A DNA stretch of 64,000 nucleotides, taken from Sipunculus nudus (lineage: Eukaryota > Annelida > Sipuncula > Golfingiida > Sipunculidae). A program made the translations under genes and the position numbers. The DNA lies in NCBI GenBank assembly GCA_026874595.1, contig CM049322.1, forward strand, positions 37,505,340 to 37,569,339. The letters run 5' to 3'. Shown in pieces: positions 1-10,000 of the stretch (position 1 is its first letter; every line of letters begins with the position of its first letter). The notes beneath the pieces are model-generated. The model did no database searches and was not told where the DNA came from. It saw only the letters and a program-made list of their open reading frames with translations.

Positions 1-182
1 TTTTTAAGAAATGAGTCCTGTGACCTTGACCTTTGACTGTTAGATCCCAAAATTGACACGGTTCTTACTTTAGTGGTGAGTTAAGTTAAGTCTGAAACCA
101 ATATGTCAAACTCAACTTGGTTTATCATCTGGAAACTAATTTATGAACAGATTGCCCCTCTGACCCTTTGGGGTCTGACCAT
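1..182 (+). repeat. Dispersed repeat family F1, partial copy
   Basis: This stretch is the diverged counterpart of 2131-2345. Both share, in order, a TGACCTTGACCTTTGAC block, a 'CCCAAAAT' segment, a 'CTTTAGTGGTG' segment and 'ATCATTTGGAAAC'-like text. It carries nuclear-receptor half-sites at 21-26 and 27-32, with a degenerate third at 34-39. The left edge is cut by the window. It is non-coding, and the class (SINE-like or MITE-like) cannot be decided from the sequence alone. Confidence 0.6.
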
Positions 183-501
183 GTGACCCCAAAGTCATTT
201 ATGCTCTCGCCATAGTGGCAAGACAGCTAAATGCGTTTGGGATGAAAAGCTTGGCTTAACACATTCGCTGCCCAGCCAAATATTCCCCCAGTGCCAGGGC
301 CTGTAACAATCTCGGGGAAGTCCGGGTGAGTTAGTTCTAGGTGTGAAATGCTGATAACGAGGGTGTGAAGCCCACCTGGTCCAAGGGCCATAAAACTGGC
401 CTGAGGTGTTATGCACAGAAGGATGTCATACCCTGTTCGGCCGAATTAGCTATTTAGGTCTACAATCAGTAAAGACTTCAAAGGAAACCAGCGCTCACAT
501 G

Positions 502-503
<2 letters not shown>
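183..503. other. Stretch without recognised content
   Basis: No coding region, RNA gene or repeat unit is recognised here. The open frames on the minus strand have no exon-like composition or splice sites that I can support. Confidence 0.4.
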
Positions 504-546
<43 letters not shown>

Positions 547-596
547 ATATATATATATAATATATGTATTATATATATATAATATATATATATTTA

Positions 597-647
<51 letters not shown>

Positions 648-668
648 CGAGAGAAAGAGAGAGAGAAT
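504..668. repeat. Compound microsatellite (TA)n-(GA)n
   Basis: Imperfect TA dinucleotide repeats run to about 630 and switch directly to GA repeats. The same TA-to-GA switch occurs near 40.0 kb, and a looser version near 26.1-26.4 and 31.9-32.2 kb. Length is likely to vary between individuals. Confidence 0.95.
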
Positions 669-2130
669 TCATATGTTTACATCAGGACCGGGGAAGTCCA
701 GCGGTTCATAGCGGCTTCTGTACACACTCGGATCGACCTTTGATATATTAGTGGAAATAATAGATGAAGATTTATAAAACGTCACAGTTATTATCATGTA
801 GGCTATGATCATCAAAGTTATAATGTCACTTTATCGATCTGGTGGAACACGCGAGGGTTTGTGTCTCATTCTGGTTTATGATTGCTATAAACTTTCCAAC
901 TGCACGTGTGGAAAGATGGCGCATGGGTTATGTAGTAGGTCAAGTAACGCGCGATGGAAAGCTGCGCGAGTTCGAATGTTCCTCTTCGCTTTTTTTTCTT
1001 TTTCCTTTATTTTTCAAACTTGTATTTATACTGAAAAAAAATATTTTTTTTTGCTTTTCATTACGAACAAAATCGATACTACCAATCATTATAATTCTAC
1101 AAAAATGTATTATCTTTTATTACACACAGTCATAGAGTTATTTACATACCTAGGCGATAGCATGATGCAGTGGACCTTGTCATTGTCATCGTCAAACGAA
1201 GCCAGGAATTATACGAAAATTGCCAGTGATCAAATTGGAACCTAATCTGATCAACTCTAGGGCTTATGATATAATACTTTATTATGAATTGTCTGAAAGT
1301 CATACGTCCGGGATGCCTATGGTGAATTCCATAGTGCGGTTGGGATGTCGGTATACTAAAGGGCCAACATATTCCGCAAGTGATCGTCCGAGTTTGCTTT
1401 CAGAATTTTACAATTTACATGCACTTGTTGGCGAAGGTACTCACACATGCATATTGCTATCTCTAAATATATAGGATAAGTGAACTAACTCCAAATAAGC
1501 CAAACCAATATACATGTATAAGCAGCCGCATACTGATTACCCTGCCAATCTGTGTGTCAGGCATGTGGCACGCGCCCTATTGTTGTTGATTGCGCAATAG
1601 GCTGTACTCGCGGGGCTATAAACTTGAACGACCTCACGCCTCGCTATCTCGAGTTCACACCTCAGGTGCGAACTGTCACATCTCAGTCTCACCAGCGGGT
1701 TTGCCGAAAGTAAGTGGCCAAAATACGCCCAAATATAAAACTATACACATTTTTTTCGGTCCTGGCTTTTGTTTGATTCTAAGGAATACTCCTATACACG
1801 GTATCAATTTTACACTTCAGCGGGTCATGAACTTATTCCACGGCAAAGGACGAGAGCCGAGGATGTTTTCACGCTCCCCACACCTTTCTTGCTTTCGAGT
1901 TATCCAGCCCACTGGTGAATTACAATTTTTTCTATTTCATGACACGAAACTAATTTATAAATGAACTACTACTCACCTGCGAAGAGTTTATTGATAAATT
2001 TAAGAGATTTCTTATTGAAAATTGCTGATAAATTCATGACGAGTATATCCGTCATAGGCACTGTGGGAATCAGAAAATATAACGAGTATACTCGTCATAG
2101 GCAGGGAAAGTGTTAAAATGCAGCCATGAT
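669..2130. other. Mostly unannotated sequence with a possible TATA box and splice donor
   Basis: No recognisable protein is encoded. The only gene-like signals are a TATA-like CTATAAAC at 1616-1623 in a locally GC-richer context, followed by a strong splice donor (GTAAGTGG, GT at 1710-1711). That arrangement would suit a short non-coding first exon on the plus strand, but there is no independent support. Open frames at 805-1964 have no recognisable similarity and low-complexity stretches. Confidence 0.2.
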
Positions 2131-2345
2131 CTTAATAAATAAGTGAGTCCTCTGACCTTGACCTTTGACCTCGTGGCCCCAAAATCATATAAGCTCTTGC
2201 TTTAGTGGTGGGCCATATATAAGTCAAGTTTGAACCAATATTTCAAACCAAACTGGTCTTATCATTTGGAAACAAATTTGTGTGGATGGACGGATGGACA
2301 GACGGAGAGACAAACAGAAAGACAGACAGACAGGGTGATAACTAT
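2131..2345 (+). repeat. Dispersed repeat family F1, fuller copy with DR1-type half-sites
   Basis: Three TGACCT half-sites lie in tandem at 2153-2158, 2159-2164 and 2166-2171. The last two form a perfect direct repeat with one-base spacing (DR1, reverse complement AGGTCAAAGGTCA), and the first two contain the extended monomer TCAAGGTCA on the other strand. The copy ends in a GGAC/GACA-rich low-complexity stretch at about 2284-2335. A partial relative is at 1-182. Confidence 0.65.
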
Positions 2346-2579
2346 AAAGCATCCACTTGTGATCAATGAATACACCAGGTTTTGGGACACTATATGTAAT
2401 AACAGCTGAGAAACTGACATGATTGTTGTCATTTTAAAGTAAAAAAATTGAAAAATATTCGTGAGAATAACAAAAACTATAGGTGGCGCCACCACTTTTC
2501 GGGAACTGACAAAACTGGTCATGGTCAATATTCAAAGCAAGATTTATGACAATCCATGCATTAATTATCAAGATATAGG
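2346..2579 (+). repeat. Probable body of a dispersed repeat
   Basis: The stretch contains the phrase 'GAGAAACTGACA' that recurs near 25.3 and 31.1 kb, and text like 'GACAATCCATGCA' that recurs at about 2990 and 11990. It joins F1 to F2. No coding potential is visible. Confidence 0.4.
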
Positions 2580-2845
2580 AGGTTTTATATTATATTTTTG
2601 ATCATTCAGGGGGGTACTTTTGAGATCCATAGCTCGGAGGATATAGGTCACAGTGACCTAATTTCAGGTTTCCAAGGAGATTTTTTATTGACCTCCTTGG
2701 GGTTTATCTAAGAAGTTTCTAGGACCAGCAGTTACGATATTTGCCCTGCTAACGGACGGACAGATGGCTGGACGGCCGATCGGACGACGGACAAAGCGCC
2801 ATTCTTATACGTCAGTTAACGTACAGTCAGCTAAGCTAAAATTGC
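2580..2845 (+). repeat. Dispersed repeat family F2 with a perfect ERE-like palindrome
   Basis: The copy runs from a 'GGGGTAC' start through 'ATAGCTCGGAGGATATAGG' to a GGACGGACAGATGG-type low-complexity block, and ends in GTCAGCTAAGCTAAAAT. At 2645-2659 it contains AGGTCACAGTGACCT, an exact inverted repeat of AGGTCA with three-base spacing. Related but diverged copies lie at about 3060-3185, 3690-4024, 12240-12440, 12575-12720, 13860-14000 and 15940-16125. The family's transposition mechanism is not evident. Confidence 0.7.
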
Positions 2846-4024
2846 GTTACAAGTGGCCCATGGGAAACGGCGACTGACATGTTGAAAATATGTCCTTGCA
2901 CATGCAACTAATTAAGATAATGTAGGTGGCATCTTTGTTTATGTTTATTGGCTTTAGTTCATCAAGACCCATAAGCACACCAAATTTGATGACAATCCAT
3001 CCAGCCATTCCTGAGAAATGTCGCAATTCGTGTGTATTTTGCATTATCTCGTTATCATTGCTCAAACGTGCCACTCAAGTTGGAGAATATAGGTTACAGT
3101 GACCTAATGTTGATTTTCTAAGAACATTTGAGGAAGTGTTAGGATGTTAAGTTAGAAGATTCTAGGTCCAATGGTAATGATTTGTGCCCTGCTTTGGTAT
3201 CAAAATTTCAATTATTCTGTTGAAGTCTTGGTAGCCTCATAGCTCGGAGAAAATGGGCGACAGACTTCAGATATCAATTTGCAAGGGGACTTTCAACCAC
3301 TGGATGTCAAATTAGAAGATTCTAGGTCTAATGGTTATGATTTGCGTTCTGCTTTTGTATCAAATGTTCAATTACTCTGGAAGGGGGGGGGGGGGGTAAT
3401 TTTAAGCCCATTAGCTGGGCAAATATGGGTAACTTTTCAGGGACCTCCCTGTATTTTATGTAAGAAGATTCTAGGACCAACTTTTATGATTTGTAAAGCA
3501 TCTTTAAAGATCACTATTTTAAAAATAAAGAAAAAAATGCGTAAACATTTTAAAAATTTAAGCTGTCAGCACAAGTCTGCAGAACGGATGAGACACCGCT
3601 TGATCAATGAGCATGGAAATAATGATGGTTATCAATGCACAAGTTGTATAGATACTAGAGCTTTTGTATCAAACGCTTAATTATTCTTGGGCCACTTCGG
3701 AGCCCCATGGCTCGAAATATATCGGTAACAGAGACTTAGCTACTGGTTTCCACCGGGAATTTTCATGAACCTCTCTGGGTGTAAAGTTAGAGGATTCTAG
3801 GTCAAGAGGTTTTGATTTGTGCCATGTTAACAGATGAACACATCCATGCAAATAATAATGGTGACCAATGCAATAGATTACTTCATTAACTAGAGCTTTT
3901 GTATCAATATTTTAATTATTCTACGGGGTATTTATGAAACCCGAGACGGACGGACAGTAGAACGGACGCTGGACAAAGGGTGATCGCTATAGATCAGATG
4001 AATTTTAGTCAGCTAAGCTAAAAA
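2846..4024 (+). repeat. Degenerate tandem cluster of F2-type modules
   Basis: The phrase 'AGATTCTAGGTCNA' recurs at about 3156, 3314, 3463 and 3790. Text like 'GATTTGTGCCNTGNT' and 'TTTGTATCAAANNTTCAATTATTCT' recurs between these points, giving modules of about 155 bp with one longer interval. A one-mismatch version of the ERE-like palindrome is at 3091-3105. A run of 14 G occupies about 3383-3396. The cluster ends in the family-terminal TCAGCTAAGCTAAAAA at about 4009-4024. No coding function is supported. Confidence 0.55.
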
Positions 4025-4042
4025 TGTTCATATAATTATTAC

Positions 4043-4187
4043 CTGCTAGAAGTTTCTTGAATTCCTCAGCTGGAAACGCAGAATCACTTGTTGAAAGGAC
4101 ATGTTCGAATTTAGACAAAATTTCGGGTTTGTCGTGTACATGATTCCACAACAAAGACACCTGGTCCTCATTGGTTTTAGCAATGAC
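4043..4187 (-). CDS. Coding exon of a CARD/death-fold-like protein (second half of the domain)
   Basis: Read on the minus strand, this 145-nt exon has a canonical acceptor (TGTATTTCAG before 4187) and a donor (GT at 4042-4041). It encodes 48 residues plus one base, beginning VIAKTNEDQVSLLWNHV and ending FKKLLA. The preceding exon ends in phase 0 and this one begins in phase 0, so they join without a break. The combined product reads as six short amphipathic helices; helices 4-6 would be NEDQVSLLWNHVHD, PEILSKFEHVLS and AEEFKKLLA. Spacing and hydrophobic pattern fit a CARD, the adaptor fold of caspase recruitment and innate immune signalling. The family call is inference from pattern, not from a match. 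DED or another death-fold protein is possible. The next exon, entered in phase 1, is not visible within 4 kb and probably lies outside the window. Confidence 0.55.
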
Positions 4188-5143
4188 CTGAAATACACGA
4201 TATTGGATTTGGACAAAAATCAATCAGACACAACGACAATTAAGCACACAGGGTGCACAGCTTATATTTTTTTTACTTATACAATAACTGCAACAACAGC
4301 GATTCTCACCATCTTCTTATCGGTTGAGATAGAAATCTTGTGACTAATCTTGCTTTTGATAGCTCTAAAATAACTAAATCAATGCATATTGAAAAATGAT
4401 CATTACTAGTTGGCAAAATCTGTGTTTTATCTGTGTGTACATGAAATAAATTTGATGTGTATTAATTCATTTACTGAGAATGGTTGATTTAAAATAAAAT
4501 GAATTATAAAAATAGTGATAAAGAATAAAATGCCCAAATTCTCCATATAATTACAAATCGGCTCATATTTCGGGGGAGGTATACAGAAACACCGCACAGA
4601 CCAGATAAGAAAATGGTAGCGGATTACCTCAGTTCTGTTATGTTATGTTTACAATGTTTTCATGTAACAATCTTAATGTGTTTAGATCTGTACGCGTTTA
4701 ACATCTGCGTTTGAGTTTATATTATTATATCGCACTTTTTTAGGCAGTATGATAAATTAAGGAAACCAAAGAATGATAAAATTTTCAGCATAATTAGGCC
4801 CAAGTCATGTTTTCAGATAAATTTTGATAGGCCAGTCTGGAAACCATATAAACCTTAGCGGTCGGAAAAGGCGAATGTTGGTTCACATTTCCACATTAAT
4901 CCAGTAATTTCTTTGTGTTAGATAAGCGGATAATATTATAATTATCTCCTTAATAAAACGGTTATATATTCACCATATCATTCAGTTAGGTTCAGAATTG
5001 ATATGAAACTTTTCATTTTTATGTTAATATTCATGTATTCTTATTACTTGATATTTGCCTTAACATAACACTCTATTTAACCGAGACGAATAGAGTGGAG
5101 AATAGAGCTACGATTCCATCGCCAAAGAGGAAAAGATAAATAC
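4188..5143 (-). other. Intron of the CARD-like gene
   Basis: AT-rich sequence between two in-phase exons, bounded on the minus strand by GT at 5143-5142 and AG at 4189-4188. No repeat or RNA gene is recognised within it. Confidence 0.5.
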
Positions 5144-5292
5144 CTTGAGTCCCATTCTTTCTAATTTAGAGATAACCCCTTCATCTTCCATCTTCTCAAG
5201 AATATTCGTGTCCATCAGGTCAAGTTCAACCGACAGGTACTTTTCGATAAAATGATAATGTGGAGCCTCCATGGTACCAGTGCCTTTCAATA
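5144..5292 (-). CDS. Coding exon of a CARD/death-fold-like protein (first half of the domain)
   Basis: On the minus strand the exon is bounded by an acceptor (CCGTATTTTAG before 5292) and a donor (CTCAAG|GTATTT, intron starting at 5143). An ATG at 5272-5270 opens a 43-codon stretch starting MEAPHYHFIEKYLSVELDL, and the frame is also open upstream to the acceptor in phase 1. Predicted helices are HYHFIEKYLSVEL, NILEKMEDEG and ISKLERMGLK. This fits CARD helices 1-3, with the aspartate-rich turn (DLMDTN) where CARDs usually have one. The ATG could be the true start. Alternatively the exon is internal, joined to 6429-6512, whose donor phase matches. The substrate or partner cannot be told from the sequence. 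Confidence 0.55.
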
Positions 5293-6428
5293 CTAAAATA
5301 CGGATACAAAAACATATTGAAATACCCAGTTAACTTGCATTAAACTTTGCAGTGCCAGTGTCATTCAACTGAAATACCCAAATAACTTCAATATTGATGA
5401 ATCTGCTGTAAAAAAGTGTGTTAATCTGGCAAATGAGATTAGACATAATCAGAAACGCAAGGCATTCATTTTTTATAAATGAAAATATCTTAGTACGGAA
5501 AAAGACCTTCAGTAAAGTGGCTTTTAAGGTAGTTAATTGTCCTTAGCCAGACATCGGCAACCCGTCTGCAATATAGTGGTTGTGTCACGCTTCACTGATC
5601 TTTATAACTGCTGCCCCTAAGCAAAGTGGAAACGTGCCAGTTGCTTGACCGCCGTTTAACAGTTATCCAAGGTTACCGGCAGTTAAGTTGTCGTATGTTA
5701 AGGGACCTTCAAGTTCGGTTCACAATATTTATTCAGAATTGGCCAGGAAGGAAACCAGTGTTAAAACAACAGAAACCACTCCCTTGCAGCCCTTGTGGTT
5801 TCCTCCGCATGACAGTTCAGTAATACAGGGTATTGTTACTATGTGGTGATTTCAGTCTCCTGCAGACTCAAAGAGCGATGGTATGAACATTCTTTTTTGA
5901 ACAAATGCTGAACGTGAATTTCAACCTTACGGCGGTCATAGATTCACAAGCCACTTTTTAAAAAACTAATTATGTCAGTGCATTAAGGGCTGGCATTCAG
6001 CAACTAATCAGCTGTCCTTACAAAATGCTCATTGCGTTAATATAGAATGAAATAACAATACGAATCTACCTGGGCATTTATTCTTCTGTTGTTATTTTCC
6101 AAACTTTCGAGCAGATCGAAATCTTAAAGGGAAATTTATATTTTAATGGCATAACTCATAATCATGCGCCATATTTGATCAAAGTGGCGTTCAGATTGAT
6201 TTGATTATAATAAATCATCTATATATAAATAGAATAAAAGCTAATGTCATGGCTGTTTTAAAGCAATGGCAGCTGGTCGTAGGTGAAACAACATTCTGCC
6301 AAGGAGGCATAAATTACCTATCATCAAATATATTTATCACCACTTAATAATGTGACAATTCTCGAAGCTAAATGCCAATCATAAACATATATCGAATGTG
6401 TTGGGGATGGACGCATAAGAGGTCTTAC
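5293..6428 (-). other. Probable intron or upstream region of the CARD-like gene
   Basis: AT-rich sequence with no recognised repeat. Plus-strand open frames near 5626-5823 look accidental. Confidence 0.35.
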
Positions 6429-6512
6429 CTTTAAACTCGGAGTTTTTCCGAAAGCACACCAGCCCGGTTTGCACGACAAAATAGCCGTAATGCAGGGGGA
6501 GACACTTTGAAT
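6429..6512 (-). CDS. Possible upstream coding exon of the CARD-like gene
   Basis: On the minus strand, a strong donor (TTTAAAG|GTAAGACC, intron beginning at 6428) closes a frame reading SKCLPLHYGYFVVQTGL and ending FRKNSEFK. The donor leaves one base over, which matches the phase of the acceptor at 5292, so the reading continues into the CARD-like exon with no stop. The 5' edge is uncertain. AG at 6514-6513 is the nearest acceptor but has a poor pyrimidine tract, and an in-frame stop lies a little further upstream. The sequence is protein-like but not recognised. Confidence 0.35.
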
Positions 6513-9296
6513 CTATCACCGCACCATATGATCCATAACAACATTGTTAATGTAAACAAAACATCTAGGTAAAAAAGGGAGTTAAGCGGCTTTCGATCCA
6601 GCATAATAAATGTAGACCGCTTTTATTTTCTTACAACGCTTTTAGCTGGGTGTTATAATCAATAAAACAGCGTGAAACAGCCAAACGTACGTCACCGTTT
6701 ATATCTGAATAAAAGCGCTAGGTAACTGTCCCATTTATTTTAAATATTTGGAGCAACATCACAGGATTTCTTAGTAGGGTTTTCCTTGTCATGTCATCAG
6801 AGCCGAATCGCACTGAATGTCGTAACCTTTCCTTAGCACACCAGGAGATCAATTCTTAAAAATGTCGTCGCCCCTTAACCATTACGCTATTTCTAAACAA
6901 TCTGCCTTGAATTCATGCCTTTATAGTGTAAGAGCATTAATAAATATATGCCTTTTTTGTCAACACATTAAATCATCTGCACCCCCTAAGCCATAAAATT
7001 ACATATTACGAATAATGTATATAATGAAAGTACTCAACAATTCCCAATGCAGGCCCAAGAATATGTTAGTAAACAATGTAGCTAGAAAGACATAAATAAA
7101 GTTTGCTAGTTGGTTACTTGTTTCTAATAAAAATCATCCTGAAACTACCTGTGCGCTTTGAAGCCTGCTTTAAGCTTAATCCGTGTCACGCTGACTTTTT
7201 TCGTCCAATTTGCATAATGTTAGATCAGACCATACGTGGCTTTCAAAGCCCCCTGTAGACAACCAGGCCGATTGTTTGCATAGAATGTAATACAACCGTG
7301 AACCACTACTGAACGATTGATTTCTTACGCCTCTTGACAATATCTATATACTGACTGCCATGCCATTTTGTCCAAGAGCATGCTCGACTTCTGCGTTGCT
7401 AGGGATAGGATTTGTTTGTTGTTGTTGATGTGAACATAAAAACGGAGAAGCCAAAGGAAGATGTGGCTTCTCTGGGTGTAAATACTAAACCAATCCTTTT
7501 AAACACAACACGGTCGGGAAATGCAATTACCCCGGTATTCACTGAATGCTGCCGAAAATCTTGAGTTACCAGCTTACAGAGGAAAGGTTGCAAGCTCAAG
7601 AATTTAGAAAACTCTGTCTCTTTCTGCGAATGTCTGTCAGCATGTGTTTCCTCCCCTATCCTTTCCCGCTCTCTCTCTCTTCCTGTCACTCTCTCTCATA
7701 TGATGAATTACAGGCAAAAAGTATTATTAGTCTTTACGTGAAATGACTAAAAATTCCAGGTATTAAACGAAATGACTGATTCACTAAGGCGTTCCTGAAA
7801 TGACTAAAATTTCCATGCATTACGTGTAATACCTGTTTTTTGGCTCATTCTATACACGAAAATCCTAGTTTTTAAATAAATTTAAATTTAAATAACTGTA
7901 GCCCCCCAATTTGAAACTATGTCCTATCTCAAAAGTAGACATATTTGACCGTAATATTTTTTCCGAAAATAATTTTACAATTACTGTATCGGCAATCATA
8001 GGAATAAAAGTTTGTTAAATCCTCATCCTCCAATAAAAAAACAGTGTTCCTATCTGACGATTAGTGTTCCACATTAATTTGCAGGCAAAAAAAGCAAGTA
8101 CTATTTATTCAAGTTATTTAACATAAAAATGACACATAGATGTTGATCAAATGCTTTTGGCACTTTCCCCCAAAGATCCTCAGAAGTATAAATATGGTTC
8201 AATGCCTGCATATAATTATCCAATTTATTAAATTGTCTTCAGCCATTGATATATATGAGCAGGAACATAAGTGTGTATTAAGCATGTTTTGATCAATCAA
8301 CTTTAATTGACATGGCCTACCTATCTAATGCGGACCCGTTTAAATGAATATTTTACGCAAGTAATAAAATACACTTAGCTAATGTTTGAATATGTTTGAA
8401 TATTAATTTTATTTTATTTTAATATTTAACAAAAAATCGTTTATTCCAGCACAAGTAAAGCAGATACAGAAAATCTTCTTAAATAAATCGAGATTTTAGA
8501 TAATAATCCCCAGGCGTTTTTTTAGTGAGTAAAATTTAAAATTACGATATTACAGAGTATTTAATTTTGAATTCTTCAAAAATCATTTTTACTTTCACCT
8601 TAATAAAATCCTTAAAATTTAGTAGAGGCGTATAATAAAAAACGCTTTTTAGAAGACATATTAACAATTGCATATATCAAAGATGGTATGTTTCGGACAT
8701 GTGATTACTGAGAAATAACGCTCTAAAGATAAGGTGTTCAGGTGAAATGATGTTTCGAGAAAAAACTATATTCGTAGAGATCATTCGTCCTACACACGTA
8801 ACTAACCACAACTACATGTTGACAGTCACATGGATTTGCTATAATAACATGGTTTAAAGTTTGTCCTGTGACTTGTCAAACACCACGTGCATGGACTTAA
8901 GTAGGCGGAGCTTACAGTTTTGCCCGAGTGCCAAGGGACCCGCGGCTGAACAGGTGCATAGCCGGGCCTAATAGGTAACCGCGTGCTTACACAGGAACAA
9001 GGGGAGCGGGATTTATGGCCATTCAAGAAGAACGAAGATTGGTTTACTTATCACGGTTTACATACATTATAGGTATTTGGGAGTTGACAATAGAGACGAG
9101 TTTATAACGATCATACAGATCTCGTATAAAATAAATTATATATTTACCGACTGCCGAGGGCTAACATCCGTGCCATGGAGAGTGCCTCGTATTAGTTGTA
9201 TAAATAGCTATTAAATAGTTGTACAATCAATGTAAAATAAATAAAGTTTATATTTAAATCTCGCATACACATACAAGTCATATGTGAAATCTGGAC
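6513..9296. other. AT-rich unique sequence, no gene recognised
   Basis: This stretch holds a CT-rich microsatellite at about 7666-7697 and otherwise low-complexity AT-rich DNA. A GC-richer block at 8820-9040 contains an E-box CACGTG (8884-8889) and, on the minus strand, a good splice donor (CAAAACT|GTAAGC, intron from 8915). It could hold an unrecognised 5' exon. The open frame there shows no family resemblance and is not called as a gene. Confidence 0.4.
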
Positions 9297-9524
9297 TTAT
9301 TGTTTATTGGAGGAGGGTAAAACAGCGGCTGACAATAGCGCGTTTAGTTGATAACACTGCAAAAGTCGATAGGTGTCGGCCTCCGGTTTTCTTTCATGCG
9401 TAAACGTAGAGATGCCGTCATCTGACGATTCATTGTCGCTGGCTATCAGTTTGATCACGGAAGTTGGTTCGGCCCCCTTAGATTTCTTGATATCATTCAA
9501 CTGCTGCAGATTTTCAAGTGCCAT
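9297..9524 (-). CDS. Hypothetical 75-residue ORF
   Basis: The ATG at 9524 opens a 75-codon frame beginning MALENLQQLNDIKKSKG and ending in TAA at 9297. The frame is open upstream of this ATG to 9642 (including a basic GRRHKSR), so the frame could also be a terminal exon entered from upstream. Composition is protein-like: hydrophilic, with an acidic ASDNESSDDG patch and no membrane segment. An AATAAA string overlaps the last codons, which makes it a dubious polyadenylation signal. Upstream on the same strand lie a TATA-like CATAAAAA (about 9790) and a CCAAT box (about 9950). No family is recognised, so expression evidence would decide. Confidence 0.3.
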   Translation of the reverse strand: MALENLQQLNDIKKSKGAEPTSVIKLIASDNESSDDGISTFTHERKPEADTYRLLQCYQLNALLSAAVLPSSNKQ

Positions 9525-9785
9525 TCGGGATTTGTGTCGTCGGCCCCTCGTAGTTTCGTTTGGTATTGGCGTAATATTTATTTGTTGCAGTGTTGACAGT
9601 ATGAATTTAAAAACGTTTTGGTTGGGGTACGGAGCAGCTTATTAAAAAGTAATTTTACGTATCTGTCGATAGGCCCAGGATATAGCAGAAATAACATGAT
9701 GTCAAGTGAAAATTTGTTTCAGCGTGACATACCCGACAAAAGACAGAAAGGCCAATGACACTAACGGATCATTCAGAAGGACGGG
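9525..9785 (-). other. Possible 5' region of the hypothetical ORF
   Basis: Unique sequence between the ATG at 9524 and the TATA-like motif. The coding frame is open up to 9642. An alternative splice acceptor-like CCTATCGACAG lies near 9667 on the minus strand, but the frame downstream of it has stops. No repeat is recognised. Confidence 0.25.
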
Positions 9786-10000
9786 TTTTTATGCACACTA
9801 ATTAACTAGAGTCAGGGTTGCTCTCCAACGCTTATCAGTTGTATGCTTAGCTAATTAGATTGGGCAAACAAACGTCGACCGTCAGTCCTTGCCACCTCGT
9901 GCACGGAGGTACTTGGCAATTGCATTAATTAAACACTTGCACCTCGCGATTGGCTGAATGAGCCAGGTGAGTGCTGGGGCAGATTGATTGATTGACAGGC
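9786..10000 (-). promoter_or_regulatory. Cluster of promoter and homeodomain-type motifs
   Basis: Within about 215 bp there are a TATA-like CATAAAAA (minus strand, about 9788-9795), three TAATTA cores (about 9801, 9852 and 9926), an inverted CCAAT box in GCGATTGGCTG (about 9948-9958) and TGATTGACAG at 9989-9998. The last is the established Pbx-Meis/Prep decamer. The block is less AT-rich than its surroundings and lies directly upstream of the minus-strand ORF at 9297-9524. Motifs this short occur by chance; it is the density that supports the call. Activity is inferred. Confidence 0.3.

Noticed and set aside
9373-9645. Plus-strand frame opposite the hypothetical ORF
   Set aside because: It is the antisense shadow of 9297-9524. 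The minus-strand frame has the better composition and upstream motifs.
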